This document shows positions 44,209 to 52,580 of a DNA stretch of 64,000 nt, in pieces; within the stretch, counting starts at the first letter, position 1; each line of letters starts with the position of its first letter. This DNA is from JAXLVB01 sp046329195. Lineage in GTDB: Bacteria; Bacteroidota; Bacteroidia; Cytophagales; Spirosomataceae. The stretch is taken from the NCBI GenBank assembly GCA_046329195.1, contig JAXLVB010000001.1, positions 620,001-684,000 of the forward strand, written 5' to 3'. Below the pieces are notes generated by a model that had not been told where the DNA came from, did not search any database, and was given only the letters and a program-made list of their open reading frames with translations. The position numbers and the translations under genes are program-made.

Positions 44209-46821
44209 TTATTCTGATTTTAATGATTTCACAGGATTCACCACCGCTGCTTTGATGGCTTGATAACTCACTGTTAACAAGGTAATTGCCAAGGCACCAA
44301 TGCTGGAAACAGCAAAAATCCACCACGAAATCTCGGTGTGATACGTGTATTTTTGCAACCACTCGTTCATGAAATAATAAGCGATTGGCGAAGAGATGAG
44401 GCAGGAAATGATAACCAGTACCACAAAATCTCTGGACAATAAGCCCCACAAATTGACCACCGAAGCACCCAACACTTTGCGTACGCCAACTTCTTTGGTG
44501 CGTTGTTCGGCTACGAACGATGCCAAACCAAATAACCCCAAGCAAGAGATAAAAATAGCAAGCACCGCAAAGAAGGTAGCCAATTTGCCGATCTGTTCTT
44601 CGCTTTCAAATTTTTTGGCAAGTTCTTGGTCTGCAAATTTATAATCGAAGGGAGAGGCAGGGTTAAGTTTCCTGAAAACGGTCTCTATGCTCGCCAGGGC
44701 CGCACTTGCGCTCACGGTTGGCTTGAGTTTGATTGTAATAATGTTTTGAAAATTGTACCTCAACACATACAAGCTGGGCAGCACCCGTTGATAGGGTGAA
44801 TCGCCTACGATGTTTTTGACAACGCCAATGACATGGTATTTTTTTTGTTCGTAGTTGGTTATAATACTGCCGATTACAGTCTTTTTGCCCATAAGTGCCG
44901 CAGTAGCCTCATTGATGAGGATTGCCGTCGAATCGGTACTCAATTCTCTTGAGAAATCCCGCCCTTCTACCAACTGAATGCCGACGGTTTTGCCCCAGTC
45001 GTGCGTAACGCTTGTCACCCCAAACAGTATATTTGACTTGGGGTCTAATCCCTCCCAAGCATAGCCTGTATTCAGATTCCCATTGGCCGTAATCGGATTT
45101 TGGGATTCGCATGTATTTTCTACCATTCCTGTTGCCAATAGCTCATTTCGTAAGACGTTGTGGTTTAGGCTTTGGAGTTCAGGTGTGTTTTTTTCCAAAA
45201 AAATCAGTCGGTTATTGTCATAACCAATCGGGCGATTTTTTACGTATTGGATTTGTTGGTAGATAATAATCGTTCCAATAATGAGGGTAACCGAAATTGT
45301 AAATTGCGTAACGACCAGCACCTTGCGAGGCAAAGCAGCCAAACGCCCCACTTTGAAGGTGCCTTTGAGGGTTTTGACAGGATTGAACGACGACAAATAA
45401 AGTGCAGGATAACTGCCTGATAATAAACCAGTAACAAGAATAAAACCAAAGCTAATCCCCCAAAAGGCAAGGTTTGACCAAGGCATTTGCATTTGCTTGT
45501 CTGCCACGGTATTGAACCACGGCAACGCCAACGCAACCAGCAAGTTGGTCAGTAAAGAAGCCATAAAAACCACCAGCAGCGATTCGCTCAAAAACTGCCC
45601 AACCAACTGCGCCCGAACCGACCCAATAGCTTTGCGAATTCCTACTTCTTTGGCTCGTTTTTCTGAACGGGCTGTACTCAAATTCATAAAATTGATACAG
45701 GCAAGCAACAAAACAAACAAGCCTATCAAGCCAAACAACCAGACTATTTGGATTCGACCACCATCGCTGACTCCGTTTGTAAAGCTATCATACAAATGCC
45801 ATTTACTCATTGGATGAACAAACAGCTCAGGATTTGACTGTAGTTCTCCTTTATCTACTTTTGTAAACATCAAGCGTTTAAGCTTGGCTTGCGTTTTTTC
45901 AGGATCTGCACTTGGATGCCATTGTAGATAGGCATTCCAACTATTGTTTCCCCAATTATTAACAGAAGCCCTCGCCATCTCATCTACAGAAAGATACGCC
46001 TCCCAGGGAGCAATCATCTCAATAGTTGAGAATTCCGTATTTTTCGGAAAATGTTGAAATACCCCTGTAACTGTTAAGTTGATTTTATTGTCAAGTCGCA
46101 CAACTTTGCCGATTGGGTCTGCCTCTTTAAATAAGGCTTGAGCCATTTTATCGGATAGCATAATGGAGTGCATGTCTTGCAGGCCGTTCTGCACCCCTTT
46201 GAGGATTTCTAAAGAGAATATTGCTGTAAACGAAGGCTCCGCCCAAAGCCCTCGCTGCGTGATTTTGGTATCGTTAAAGGCAATGATATGGGCGTCGTCT
46301 CGAGTCAAGACAACGTCCTTAAATTCTGGAAAATTAGTTCGCAGTTCTTTACTAATAGGGATAGGCACAATGCTGTAGGTACCTACTTTGCCATCAAAAG
46401 TTCGGTTTTGATAGATTTTACCTATATAGTCATAGTTTTTGAATGACTTGTTGAAACTCAGTTCATCCCATACCCAGAGGCCAATCAGCATTGCCACGGC
46501 CATGCCAACGGCCAGACCTGCAATGTTGATAAACGAGTAACCCTTGTGTTTGAGCAGGTTACGGAAAGCGATTTTGAAATAATTTTTAATCATGGCTTGT
46601 TTAAAAATTGAGGTGGACGAATACAAACTTGGTTTACGCTTCAAAGCAAATGGACGAACAAAACTCAGCACACTCCACACATATTGCTGTCGGGCGAGTT
46701 TTTCGCCGAATAACTTGGCTTGGCGATGGAATTGCTCATGCAAATCACCCTGCACTTCCTCTAGCAAGTGAGGAGCACAAAACCATTCCAACAAGCGGTC
46801 GGCCCAGCGGGGTGGTTGCAT
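44209..46821 (-). CDS. FtsX/MacB-type permease with prefix module (type A)
   Basis: An 870-residue protein, middle gene of the first padR operon, 6 nt after the permease at 46828 and 6 nt before that ending at 41581. The prefix (1-76) is nearly identical to its neighbours; the body begins MIKNYFKIAFRNLLKHKGYS. The first helix INIAGLAVGMAVAMLIGLWV, FMNLSTARSEKRAKEVGIRK and EQRTKEVGVRKVLGASV, with the end NPVKSLKSE, put it in one body group with the permeases at 46828, 49979 and 60665. Two large extracytoplasmic domains separate the helices. Confidence 0.85.
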   Translation of the reverse strand: MQPPRWADRLLEWFCAPHLLEEVQGDLHEQFHRQAKLFGEKLARQQYVWSVLSFVRPFALKRKPSLYSSTSIFKQAMIKNYFKIAFRNLLKHKGYSFINIAGLAVGMAVAMLIGLWVWDELSFNKSFKNYDYIGKIYQNRTFDGKVGTYSIVPIPISKELRTNFPEFKDVVLTRDDAHIIAFNDTKITQRGLWAEPSFTAIFSLEILKGVQNGLQDMHSIMLSDKMAQALFKEADPIGKVVRLDNKINLTVTGVFQHFPKNTEFSTIEMIAPWEAYLSVDEMARASVNNWGNNSWNAYLQWHPSADPEKTQAKLKRLMFTKVDKGELQSNPELFVHPMSKWHLYDSFTNGVSDGGRIQIVWLFGLIGLFVLLLACINFMNLSTARSEKRAKEVGIRKAIGSVRAQLVGQFLSESLLVVFMASLLTNLLVALALPWFNTVADKQMQMPWSNLAFWGISFGFILVTGLLSGSYPALYLSSFNPVKTLKGTFKVGRLAALPRKVLVVTQFTISVTLIIGTIIIYQQIQYVKNRPIGYDNNRLIFLEKNTPELQSLNHNVLRNELLATGMVENTCESQNPITANGNLNTGYAWEGLDPKSNILFGVTSVTHDWGKTVGIQLVEGRDFSRELSTDSTAILINEATAALMGKKTVIGSIITNYEQKKYHVIGVVKNIVGDSPYQRVLPSLYVLRYNFQNIITIKLKPTVSASAALASIETVFRKLNPASPFDYKFADQELAKKFESEEQIGKLATFFAVLAIFISCLGLFGLASFVAEQRTKEVGVRKVLGASVVNLWGLLSRDFVVLVIISCLISSPIAYYFMNEWLQKYTYHTEISWWIFAVSSIGALAITLLTVSYQAIKAAVVNPVKSLKSE
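46594..46821 (-). repeat. Prefix module type A, copy 2
   Basis: Starts MQPPRWADRLLEWFCAPHLL; differs from copy 1 at only a few residues (for example Arg45 to Gln, Pro68 to Ser). Confidence 0.8.
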
Positions 46822-46827
46822 TTTGTT

Positions 46828-49437
46828 CTATTCAGATTTCAATGATTTTACAGGATTCATCACAGCGGCTTTGATGGCTTGATAACTCACCGTTAACAAG
46901 GTAATAGCCAAAGCTCCTGCGCCCGAAATCGCAAAAATCCACCACGATATTTCGGTGCGATACGTATATTTCTGTAGCCAATTATTCATAAAATAATAAG
47001 CAATCGGCGCAGCAATGAGGCAAGAAATAATGACCAACACCACAAAATCTTTGGATAGCAATTGCCAAACATTTGCAACGCTAGCGCCTAACACTTTACG
47101 AATACCAATTTCTTTGGTGCGTTGCTCGGCTATAAAAGAGGCCAATCCGAAAAGACCCAAACAAGAGATTAAAATAGCGAGAATGGCAAAAATGGAAGAG
47201 ATTTTGCCCAAACGTTCTTCGTTAACAAATTTTTTGGCGTATTCTTCATCCACAAATTTGTAGTCAAAAGGCACAGCAGGATTATATTTTTGAAACACAC
47301 TGGCTATTTTGCTTACTGCTGTTGTTGTACCTATTTTCTGGTTGAGTTTGATGTTGATGGTATATTGATTGTTGTAGTCAATCAAGAATACAGTAGGCAG
47401 TATAGGTTCAAAGGGCGAGCCCATCACAATATCTTTGATGACCCCAATGACATGAAAATGCTTATCACCCCATTTCACATTTTCACCAATCGGATTTTTT
47501 AGACCCATGTATTTGACGGCTGTTTCATTGATGATAATGGCCGATGAGTCTGTCGAAAACTGTTTTGAGAAATCTCTGCCGTCTTTAAACTGCCATCCCA
47601 CAATTTTGCTATAGTCATGAGTTACTCTGAACGTGGCAAAATTATCTTCTAAGTTGGGTGCTTTGCCTTTCCAGTCGAAGCCGCTATTATTTTCCCAAAC
47701 ATCGGTGATAGGCGAAGACGAAACAGCCACGTTGGTTACGGCTCCAGATTGAAGCAGTTCGTTTCGGATTACTTCATAATGCTGATAAAGGTCGGGCGTA
47801 ATCATGTACACGGCCATCAAACCATCTTTATCATATCCTACATTCCTGTTTTTGGCGTGCTGAATTTGGAGGTAAATGATGCTAGTACCGATAATCAAAG
47901 TGATGGAAACCGTAAACTGCATGACCACTAATACTTTACGTGGAATGGTGACGAAGCGCCCTACCCGAAAAGTACCTTTTAGCACTTTGATAGGCTGAAA
48001 TGAAGACAAATAAAAGGCTGGATAGCTGCCTGCCAGTAAGCCTGTGACGACACTAAAACCAATTGCCGAAAGCCAAAACAGCGGATTTGACCATAAAATT
48101 GTTATTTTTTTATCTGCCAATTCATTGAAAAACGGCAAAGCGAGTTGTACTAAAATCAAAGACAACGCAAAGGCAACAAAAACAACCAAGAAAGACTCAC
48201 TGAAAAATTGTGTAATCAACTGCCCCCGAAGCGAGCCGATGGATTTGCGAATCCCCACTTCTTTTGCTCGTTTTTCAGAACGTGCTGTGCTTAAATTCAT
48301 AAAATTGATGCAAGCCAATAACAAAACAAATACACCAATAATACTATAAAGCCAAATAAATTCGAGTTGCTCACTGGTAACATTTACCCTGTTGGTGAAT
48401 TTTGAATATAAATGCCATTTGCTCATTGGGTGAACAAATAATTCAGGTTTAAATGAGGCACGTTTTTTATCTACGTGTTTCAGTTTTATGTCTTTTATTT
48501 TAGTAGAAACATGTTCAAAATCAACATTAGAGGCAAGCTGAACATACATTTGATAAGAATTGTCGTTCCAATCTGTTTCCAAGTCCTTCATAAAAGTCAT
48601 AAATGAAACCAGCAAATCCCAAGGGGCTATAAAAGTTAAGTCTTGAAATTCTGAATTTTTCGGTAAATCTTTATAAACTCCAGCAACCCGTGCATCCATT
48701 CGATTTTTTATCTTTACGATTTTATTCAAAGGATTTGCCTCGCCAAAAATTTTTTTAGAGAGCGATTCAGAGAGCAGAATGGAATGAGGGTCTTTAAGAG
48801 CAGCACGAGTACCATAAATCATTTCCAAAGCAAATATTTCGGGAGCATCTGGCTGCATAAAACTACCCGATTGGAAGAATTTTTTATCTCCCGATAACAT
48901 CGAATATTTTTGCGTATAGGTAGCCATAGCTACGTATTTAAAGTCAGAAGCATAAGATGAACGAAGCTCGGTTGCCAAAGGAATTGGGTTGGTTATATAA
49001 GTACCCTCTCCATTATGCACCATTACACGCCCTATGCTATCGTAGTTCTTGAAATATTTATTAAAACTCAATTCATCATAAATCCAAAGTCCAATCAACA
49101 TAGCTACGGCCATACCTACTGCCAAGCCGCCAATGTTGATGAACGAATACACCTTACTCTTAGCAAGGTTTCTGAAAGCAATTTTGAAATAATTACGTAT
49201 CATGGCTTCTTTTAAAAATGAGGTGGATGGATATAAACTCGGTTTACGCTTCAAAGCAAATGGCCGCACAAAACTCAACACGCTCCACACATATTGCTGT
49301 CGGGCGAGCTTTTCGCCAAATAGTTTGGCTTGGCGATGGAATTGCTCGTGCAAATCGCCTTGCACCTCCTCCAGTAGGTGAGGGGCACAAAACCACTCTA
49401 ACAAGCAGTCGGCCCAGCGGGGTGGCATTGGTGTCAT
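46828..49437 (-). CDS. FtsX/MacB-type permease with prefix module (type A), coupled to padR
   Basis: An 869-residue protein, first permease of the first padR operon. The start at 49437 (MTPMPPRWADC) forms ATGA with the padR stop, so the two are translationally coupled; a start at 49479 would overlap padR by 46 nt and add a non-homologous sequence. The prefix carries Cys in place of the Arg found in the other copies (WADCLLEWF). The body is of the group INIGGLAVGMAVAMLIGLWI with FMNLSTARSEKRAKEVGIRK and ends NPVKSLKSE. Function as a transporter or mechanotransmission partner is not known. Confidence 0.86.
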   Translation of the reverse strand: MTPMPPRWADCLLEWFCAPHLLEEVQGDLHEQFHRQAKLFGEKLARQQYVWSVLSFVRPFALKRKPSLYPSTSFLKEAMIRNYFKIAFRNLAKSKVYSFINIGGLAVGMAVAMLIGLWIYDELSFNKYFKNYDSIGRVMVHNGEGTYITNPIPLATELRSSYASDFKYVAMATYTQKYSMLSGDKKFFQSGSFMQPDAPEIFALEMIYGTRAALKDPHSILLSESLSKKIFGEANPLNKIVKIKNRMDARVAGVYKDLPKNSEFQDLTFIAPWDLLVSFMTFMKDLETDWNDNSYQMYVQLASNVDFEHVSTKIKDIKLKHVDKKRASFKPELFVHPMSKWHLYSKFTNRVNVTSEQLEFIWLYSIIGVFVLLLACINFMNLSTARSEKRAKEVGIRKSIGSLRGQLITQFFSESFLVVFVAFALSLILVQLALPFFNELADKKITILWSNPLFWLSAIGFSVVTGLLAGSYPAFYLSSFQPIKVLKGTFRVGRFVTIPRKVLVVMQFTVSITLIIGTSIIYLQIQHAKNRNVGYDKDGLMAVYMITPDLYQHYEVIRNELLQSGAVTNVAVSSSPITDVWENNSGFDWKGKAPNLEDNFATFRVTHDYSKIVGWQFKDGRDFSKQFSTDSSAIIINETAVKYMGLKNPIGENVKWGDKHFHVIGVIKDIVMGSPFEPILPTVFLIDYNNQYTINIKLNQKIGTTTAVSKIASVFQKYNPAVPFDYKFVDEEYAKKFVNEERLGKISSIFAILAILISCLGLFGLASFIAEQRTKEIGIRKVLGASVANVWQLLSKDFVVLVIISCLIAAPIAYYFMNNWLQKYTYRTEISWWIFAISGAGALAITLLTVSYQAIKAAVMNPVKSLKSE
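49204..49437 (-). repeat. Prefix module type A, copy 3
   Basis: 78 codons, with two extra residues at the start compared with the other type A copies; ends at ATG 49203-49201 of the permease body. Confidence 0.8.
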
Positions 49438-49772
49438 ATACTCAAGGCGGGTAAGGGCTGAGGCGAAATAGCATCCCACATCCGATTACGCATCGAGCGG
49501 ATTTCTTGGAGTGTCCGATTCCCTAATGCTGTTAGGGTAAACAGGCGCTTTCGGCGCCCGCCTCGTTCGGCTGTAGCCTCGCCCATGTGAGACGAAAGCA
49601 TCCCTTTTTCTTCGAGCCGATGTAAGGCCGCATGGACTGCGCTCAAACTCACCGAACGGCCAGTCTGAGATTCTAACTCTTCGGTAATAGAAACACCATA
49701 GGCTGTGTCGCCCAAAATAGCTACGGTCAACAACACTAATTCTTCAAACTCCCCCAAGTAGGTTCTTCTCAT
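49434..49772 (-). CDS. PadR-family transcriptional regulator 1
   Basis: A 112-residue winged-helix protein: MRRTYLGEFEELVLLTVAIL, GVSITEELESQTGRSVSLSA with recognition helix VHAALHRLEEKGMLSS, and the wing GGRRKRLFTLTALG. PadR proteins are repressors of transport and stress genes. It overlaps the downstream permease by ATGA and probably represses its own operon of three prefix-bearing permeases. It is clearly paralogous to the PadR at 55205. A candidate operator (TTTGT-AGA-ACAAA, 49795-49807) lies 23 nt before the start. Confidence 0.92.
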   Translation of the reverse strand: MRRTYLGEFEELVLLTVAILGDTAYGVSITEELESQTGRSVSLSAVHAALHRLEEKGMLSSHMGEATAERGGRRKRLFTLTALGNRTLQEIRSMRNRMWDAISPQPLPALSI

Positions 49773-49794
49773 GGTTTGATGATTATATTAACTT

Positions 49795-49807
49795 TTGTAG
49801 AACAAAT
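49795..49807 (-). promoter_or_regulatory. Candidate PadR operator 1
   Basis: TTTGT-AGA-ACAAA inverted repeat 23 nt upstream of padR 1. The same half-sites (ATTTGTT / AACAAAT) occur with wider spacing upstream of padR 2. Confidence 0.35.
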
Positions 49808-49915
49808 GATGTGCCAAGCCCCTAAAATGCCTGATTATGTGTAGTTTTAGCTATTTTTCAGCCAAAAACCATCCGAAAACGGACAGTTGGCGTACGCAAT
49901 CGTACAGTCAGCCCA

Positions 49916-49980
49916 AAAGCCCCCTGGGGAACAAAAAATCTTCAATTGGGAACAGTCCGACGATTCAATTAGGGGGCTTT
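49916..49980 (-). terminator. Possible terminator of the second padR operon, overlapping the last stop codon
   Basis: AAAGCCCCCT and AGGGGGCTTT pair perfectly over ten bases with a 45-nt loop. On the minus strand the first arm begins inside the TAA of the permease at 49979, and the second is followed by TTGGG, a weak U-tract. Confidence 0.45.
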
Positions 49981-52579
49981 ATTGCGTTTTCAATGACTTC
50001 ACAGGGTTCATCAGTGCGGCTCGAATGGCTTGATAACTCACTGTCAATAGGGTTATTGCCAATGCGCCCATACCTGCTACAGCAAATATCCACCAAGATA
50101 TTTCGGTGCGATACGTATATTTTTGTAGCCATTCGTTCATAAAATAATAAGCAATTGGAGCGGCGATGAGGCAGGAAATGATGACTAAAACTACAAAATC
50201 TTTTGAAAGCATTTGCCACAAATTGGCGACACTTGCACCCAGCACTTTTCTGATTCCAATTTCTTTGGTGCGTTGTTCGGCCATGAAAGAGGCCAAACCA
50301 AATAAGCCCAAGCATGAAATGAAGATGGCGAGTATGGAGAATATATTTATTAAACTTGCCAAGCGTTGTTCCCTAAAAAATTTATTATTAAAATCTCTGT
50401 CGGCAAAAAGATAATTAAAGTTACCGGCTGGATCATATTTTCTTAGGACGTTTTCTATTATTTTGATGGATTTTGAGGCGCTCATATATGGTTTAAGCTT
50501 GATGGTTATAAAAGGTGCATTGGCTCTTATCATTTCAAAAACTGTAGGGCGAACGGGATCGAAAGGGGAATCCATTAATATATCTTTTACAACGCCAACT
50601 ATTGTAAGTGCTTCACCGTTTTTTCTAATTATTTGACCTACAGGGCTTTGCAAGCCCATTAGTTTTACTGCAGCTTCATTGAGAATAATAGCAGAGGTAT
50701 CTGTACCAAAATTCCTCGAAAAATCACGCCCACCTATTACTTGCCACTCTATCGTTTTTCCAAATTCGGGAGTAACACTTAGAGAAACCAAATCTTCGGC
50801 ATTTGAAGATTTACCAGGCCAAGAATAACTGCTGGAATGATGCCAAGATTCTGAAATTGGGCTATTGATTTCAGCCATTTCTACCACAGCACCGGAGTTA
50901 AGCAAATTTTGTCGCATTGGAAAAAAATGACCACGCAATTCGGTAGTATTTTTTCTGATTTGCACCAAACCTTTTGTTTCATAGCCTAGCGGTCGATTTT
51001 TAGTAAACTGAATTTGCTTATAAATTACAGTTGTAGCAACAATTAAAACGATTGAAATACAAAACTGAAAAACAACTAAGGTCTTCCGAGAGTTTAACTC
51101 TAAAAAATTGCTTTGTGGTTTGCCTTTCAACACTTTAACAGGCTGAAAAGAAGATAAATACAATGCAGGGTAGCTTCCAGAAATCAAAATTAATGTAGCA
51201 GAAAATAGGACAATTATAAACCAAAAGTTAGGGTTTGACCAAAGAACACCAATTTCTTTAGCTGAGATTTCATTGAAAAAAGGCATTGCCATTTGTACCA
51301 AAAGCAACGACAGAAAAGTTGCTAAAGTCACGATTAGAATTGTTTCTATATAAAATTGTCCAATAATCTGACCTCGATTTGAACCAATAGCCTTACGAAC
51401 GCCAATTTCTTTAGAGCGTTTTTCGGAGCGTGCAGTACTCAAATTCATAAAATTGATAGCAGCCAGTAGTACAGTTAGGACTCCGATTAAACCGAAAATC
51501 AAAATATTATCTTTCCCAGTAGAAACAGGTAAGCCATCTTTAAATTCTGGGTACAAATGCCAATCGTCCATGGAGTATAAATATAAATTAGGCTTTGATG
51601 GGTCTTTGGTTGCCTTAAAGATTTCATCTTTTATCAATGAATTAACCTGAGCAACTGTCACATTTTTTGCCAATTTTACATAAATCGGGAAAGAATTTTC
51701 ATCCCAGCGATTTTTTGCATCACGCACCCATTCTTCCATTTGGGCAAATGAATCTAAAGATGCATAAAAAGCCGTATTACGGTAAGTAGAATTTTTGGGT
51801 AAAGATTTGAAAATACCAACGATTTTAAAAGTTGTATTTTTATCTAAATTGACGCTCTCATTAATAGCATCCTTGGGGCCGAACAAAGCTTCTTTTGTCT
51901 TTTCAGAAATCAAAATTTCGAAAGGTTGTAAAGGAAATTTTGGCGAACCCTCCAGAATTTTCAAACCTAAAATTTTCTCACCCCCCTTTTCCATGAATAA
52001 ACCCCGTTTGATAATGTTTTTTTCTCGGATTGACAAACTTCTTTCACCGCCATAACTCGATGCCACCACTTCCTCAAAATAATTCCCATAAGACTCTCTT
52101 AGTGTGGCTGCCAATGGCAATGATTGAGACTGTTCAGTGATAATATTACCATTGAAATTGCGATTTTTCTGCAAAAGTGCAATTCTATCATGATCTTCAT
52201 GGTATTTGTCAAACGACAGTTCATCCCAAACCCAAAGTCCAATCAATATCGCCACGGCCATCCCAACGGCCAAGCCACCAATGTTGATGAACGAATACAC
52301 CTTATTTTTCAACAGGTTTCTAAAGGCGATTTTCAGATAGTTGCGTAACATGTTTGGATTCAGTAAAGAGGTGGATGGATATAAATTCGGTTTTCTTTTG
52401 ATGTAACGAGGCTTGATGAACCCCAGCACTTCCCATAGGTACAGCCAACTAGCACGTTGATAGCCAATTCGCTCTACTTGATAAGCAAACTCTTCGTGCA
52501 AGTCGCCTTGGATGTGTTCTAATAAATGAGGGGCACAAAACCATTCTAACAAACGGTCGGCCCAGCGAGGTGGTTGCAT
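49979..52579 (-). CDS. FtsX/MacB-type permease with prefix module (type B)
   Basis: An 866-residue protein, second permease of the second padR operon, 1 nt after the permease ending at 52581. The prefix (1-76) is type B (HLLEHIQGDLHEEFAYQVER). The body (from MLRNYLKIAFRNLLKNKVYS, helix INIGGLAVGMAVAILIGLWV) belongs with those at 44209, 46828 and 60665, not with its operon partner. FMNLSTARSEKRSKEIGVRK and EQRTKEIGIRKVLGASV are present and it ends NPVKSLKTQ. Confidence 0.85.
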   Translation of the reverse strand: MQPPRWADRLLEWFCAPHLLEHIQGDLHEEFAYQVERIGYQRASWLYLWEVLGFIKPRYIKRKPNLYPSTSLLNPNMLRNYLKIAFRNLLKNKVYSFINIGGLAVGMAVAILIGLWVWDELSFDKYHEDHDRIALLQKNRNFNGNIITEQSQSLPLAATLRESYGNYFEEVVASSYGGERSLSIREKNIIKRGLFMEKGGEKILGLKILEGSPKFPLQPFEILISEKTKEALFGPKDAINESVNLDKNTTFKIVGIFKSLPKNSTYRNTAFYASLDSFAQMEEWVRDAKNRWDENSFPIYVKLAKNVTVAQVNSLIKDEIFKATKDPSKPNLYLYSMDDWHLYPEFKDGLPVSTGKDNILIFGLIGVLTVLLAAINFMNLSTARSEKRSKEIGVRKAIGSNRGQIIGQFYIETILIVTLATFLSLLLVQMAMPFFNEISAKEIGVLWSNPNFWFIIVLFSATLILISGSYPALYLSSFQPVKVLKGKPQSNFLELNSRKTLVVFQFCISIVLIVATTVIYKQIQFTKNRPLGYETKGLVQIRKNTTELRGHFFPMRQNLLNSGAVVEMAEINSPISESWHHSSSYSWPGKSSNAEDLVSLSVTPEFGKTIEWQVIGGRDFSRNFGTDTSAIILNEAAVKLMGLQSPVGQIIRKNGEALTIVGVVKDILMDSPFDPVRPTVFEMIRANAPFITIKLKPYMSASKSIKIIENVLRKYDPAGNFNYLFADRDFNNKFFREQRLASLINIFSILAIFISCLGLFGLASFMAEQRTKEIGIRKVLGASVANLWQMLSKDFVVLVIISCLIAAPIAYYFMNEWLQKYTYRTEISWWIFAVAGMGALAITLLTVSYQAIRAALMNPVKSLKTQ
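52352..52579 (-). repeat. Prefix module type B, copy 1
   Basis: 76 codons. Differs from type A over the middle (AYQVERIGYQRASWLYLWEV) but shares the WADRLLEWFCAPHLLE start and the IKRKPNLYPST end. Confidence 0.8.
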
Positions 52580-52580
52580 C

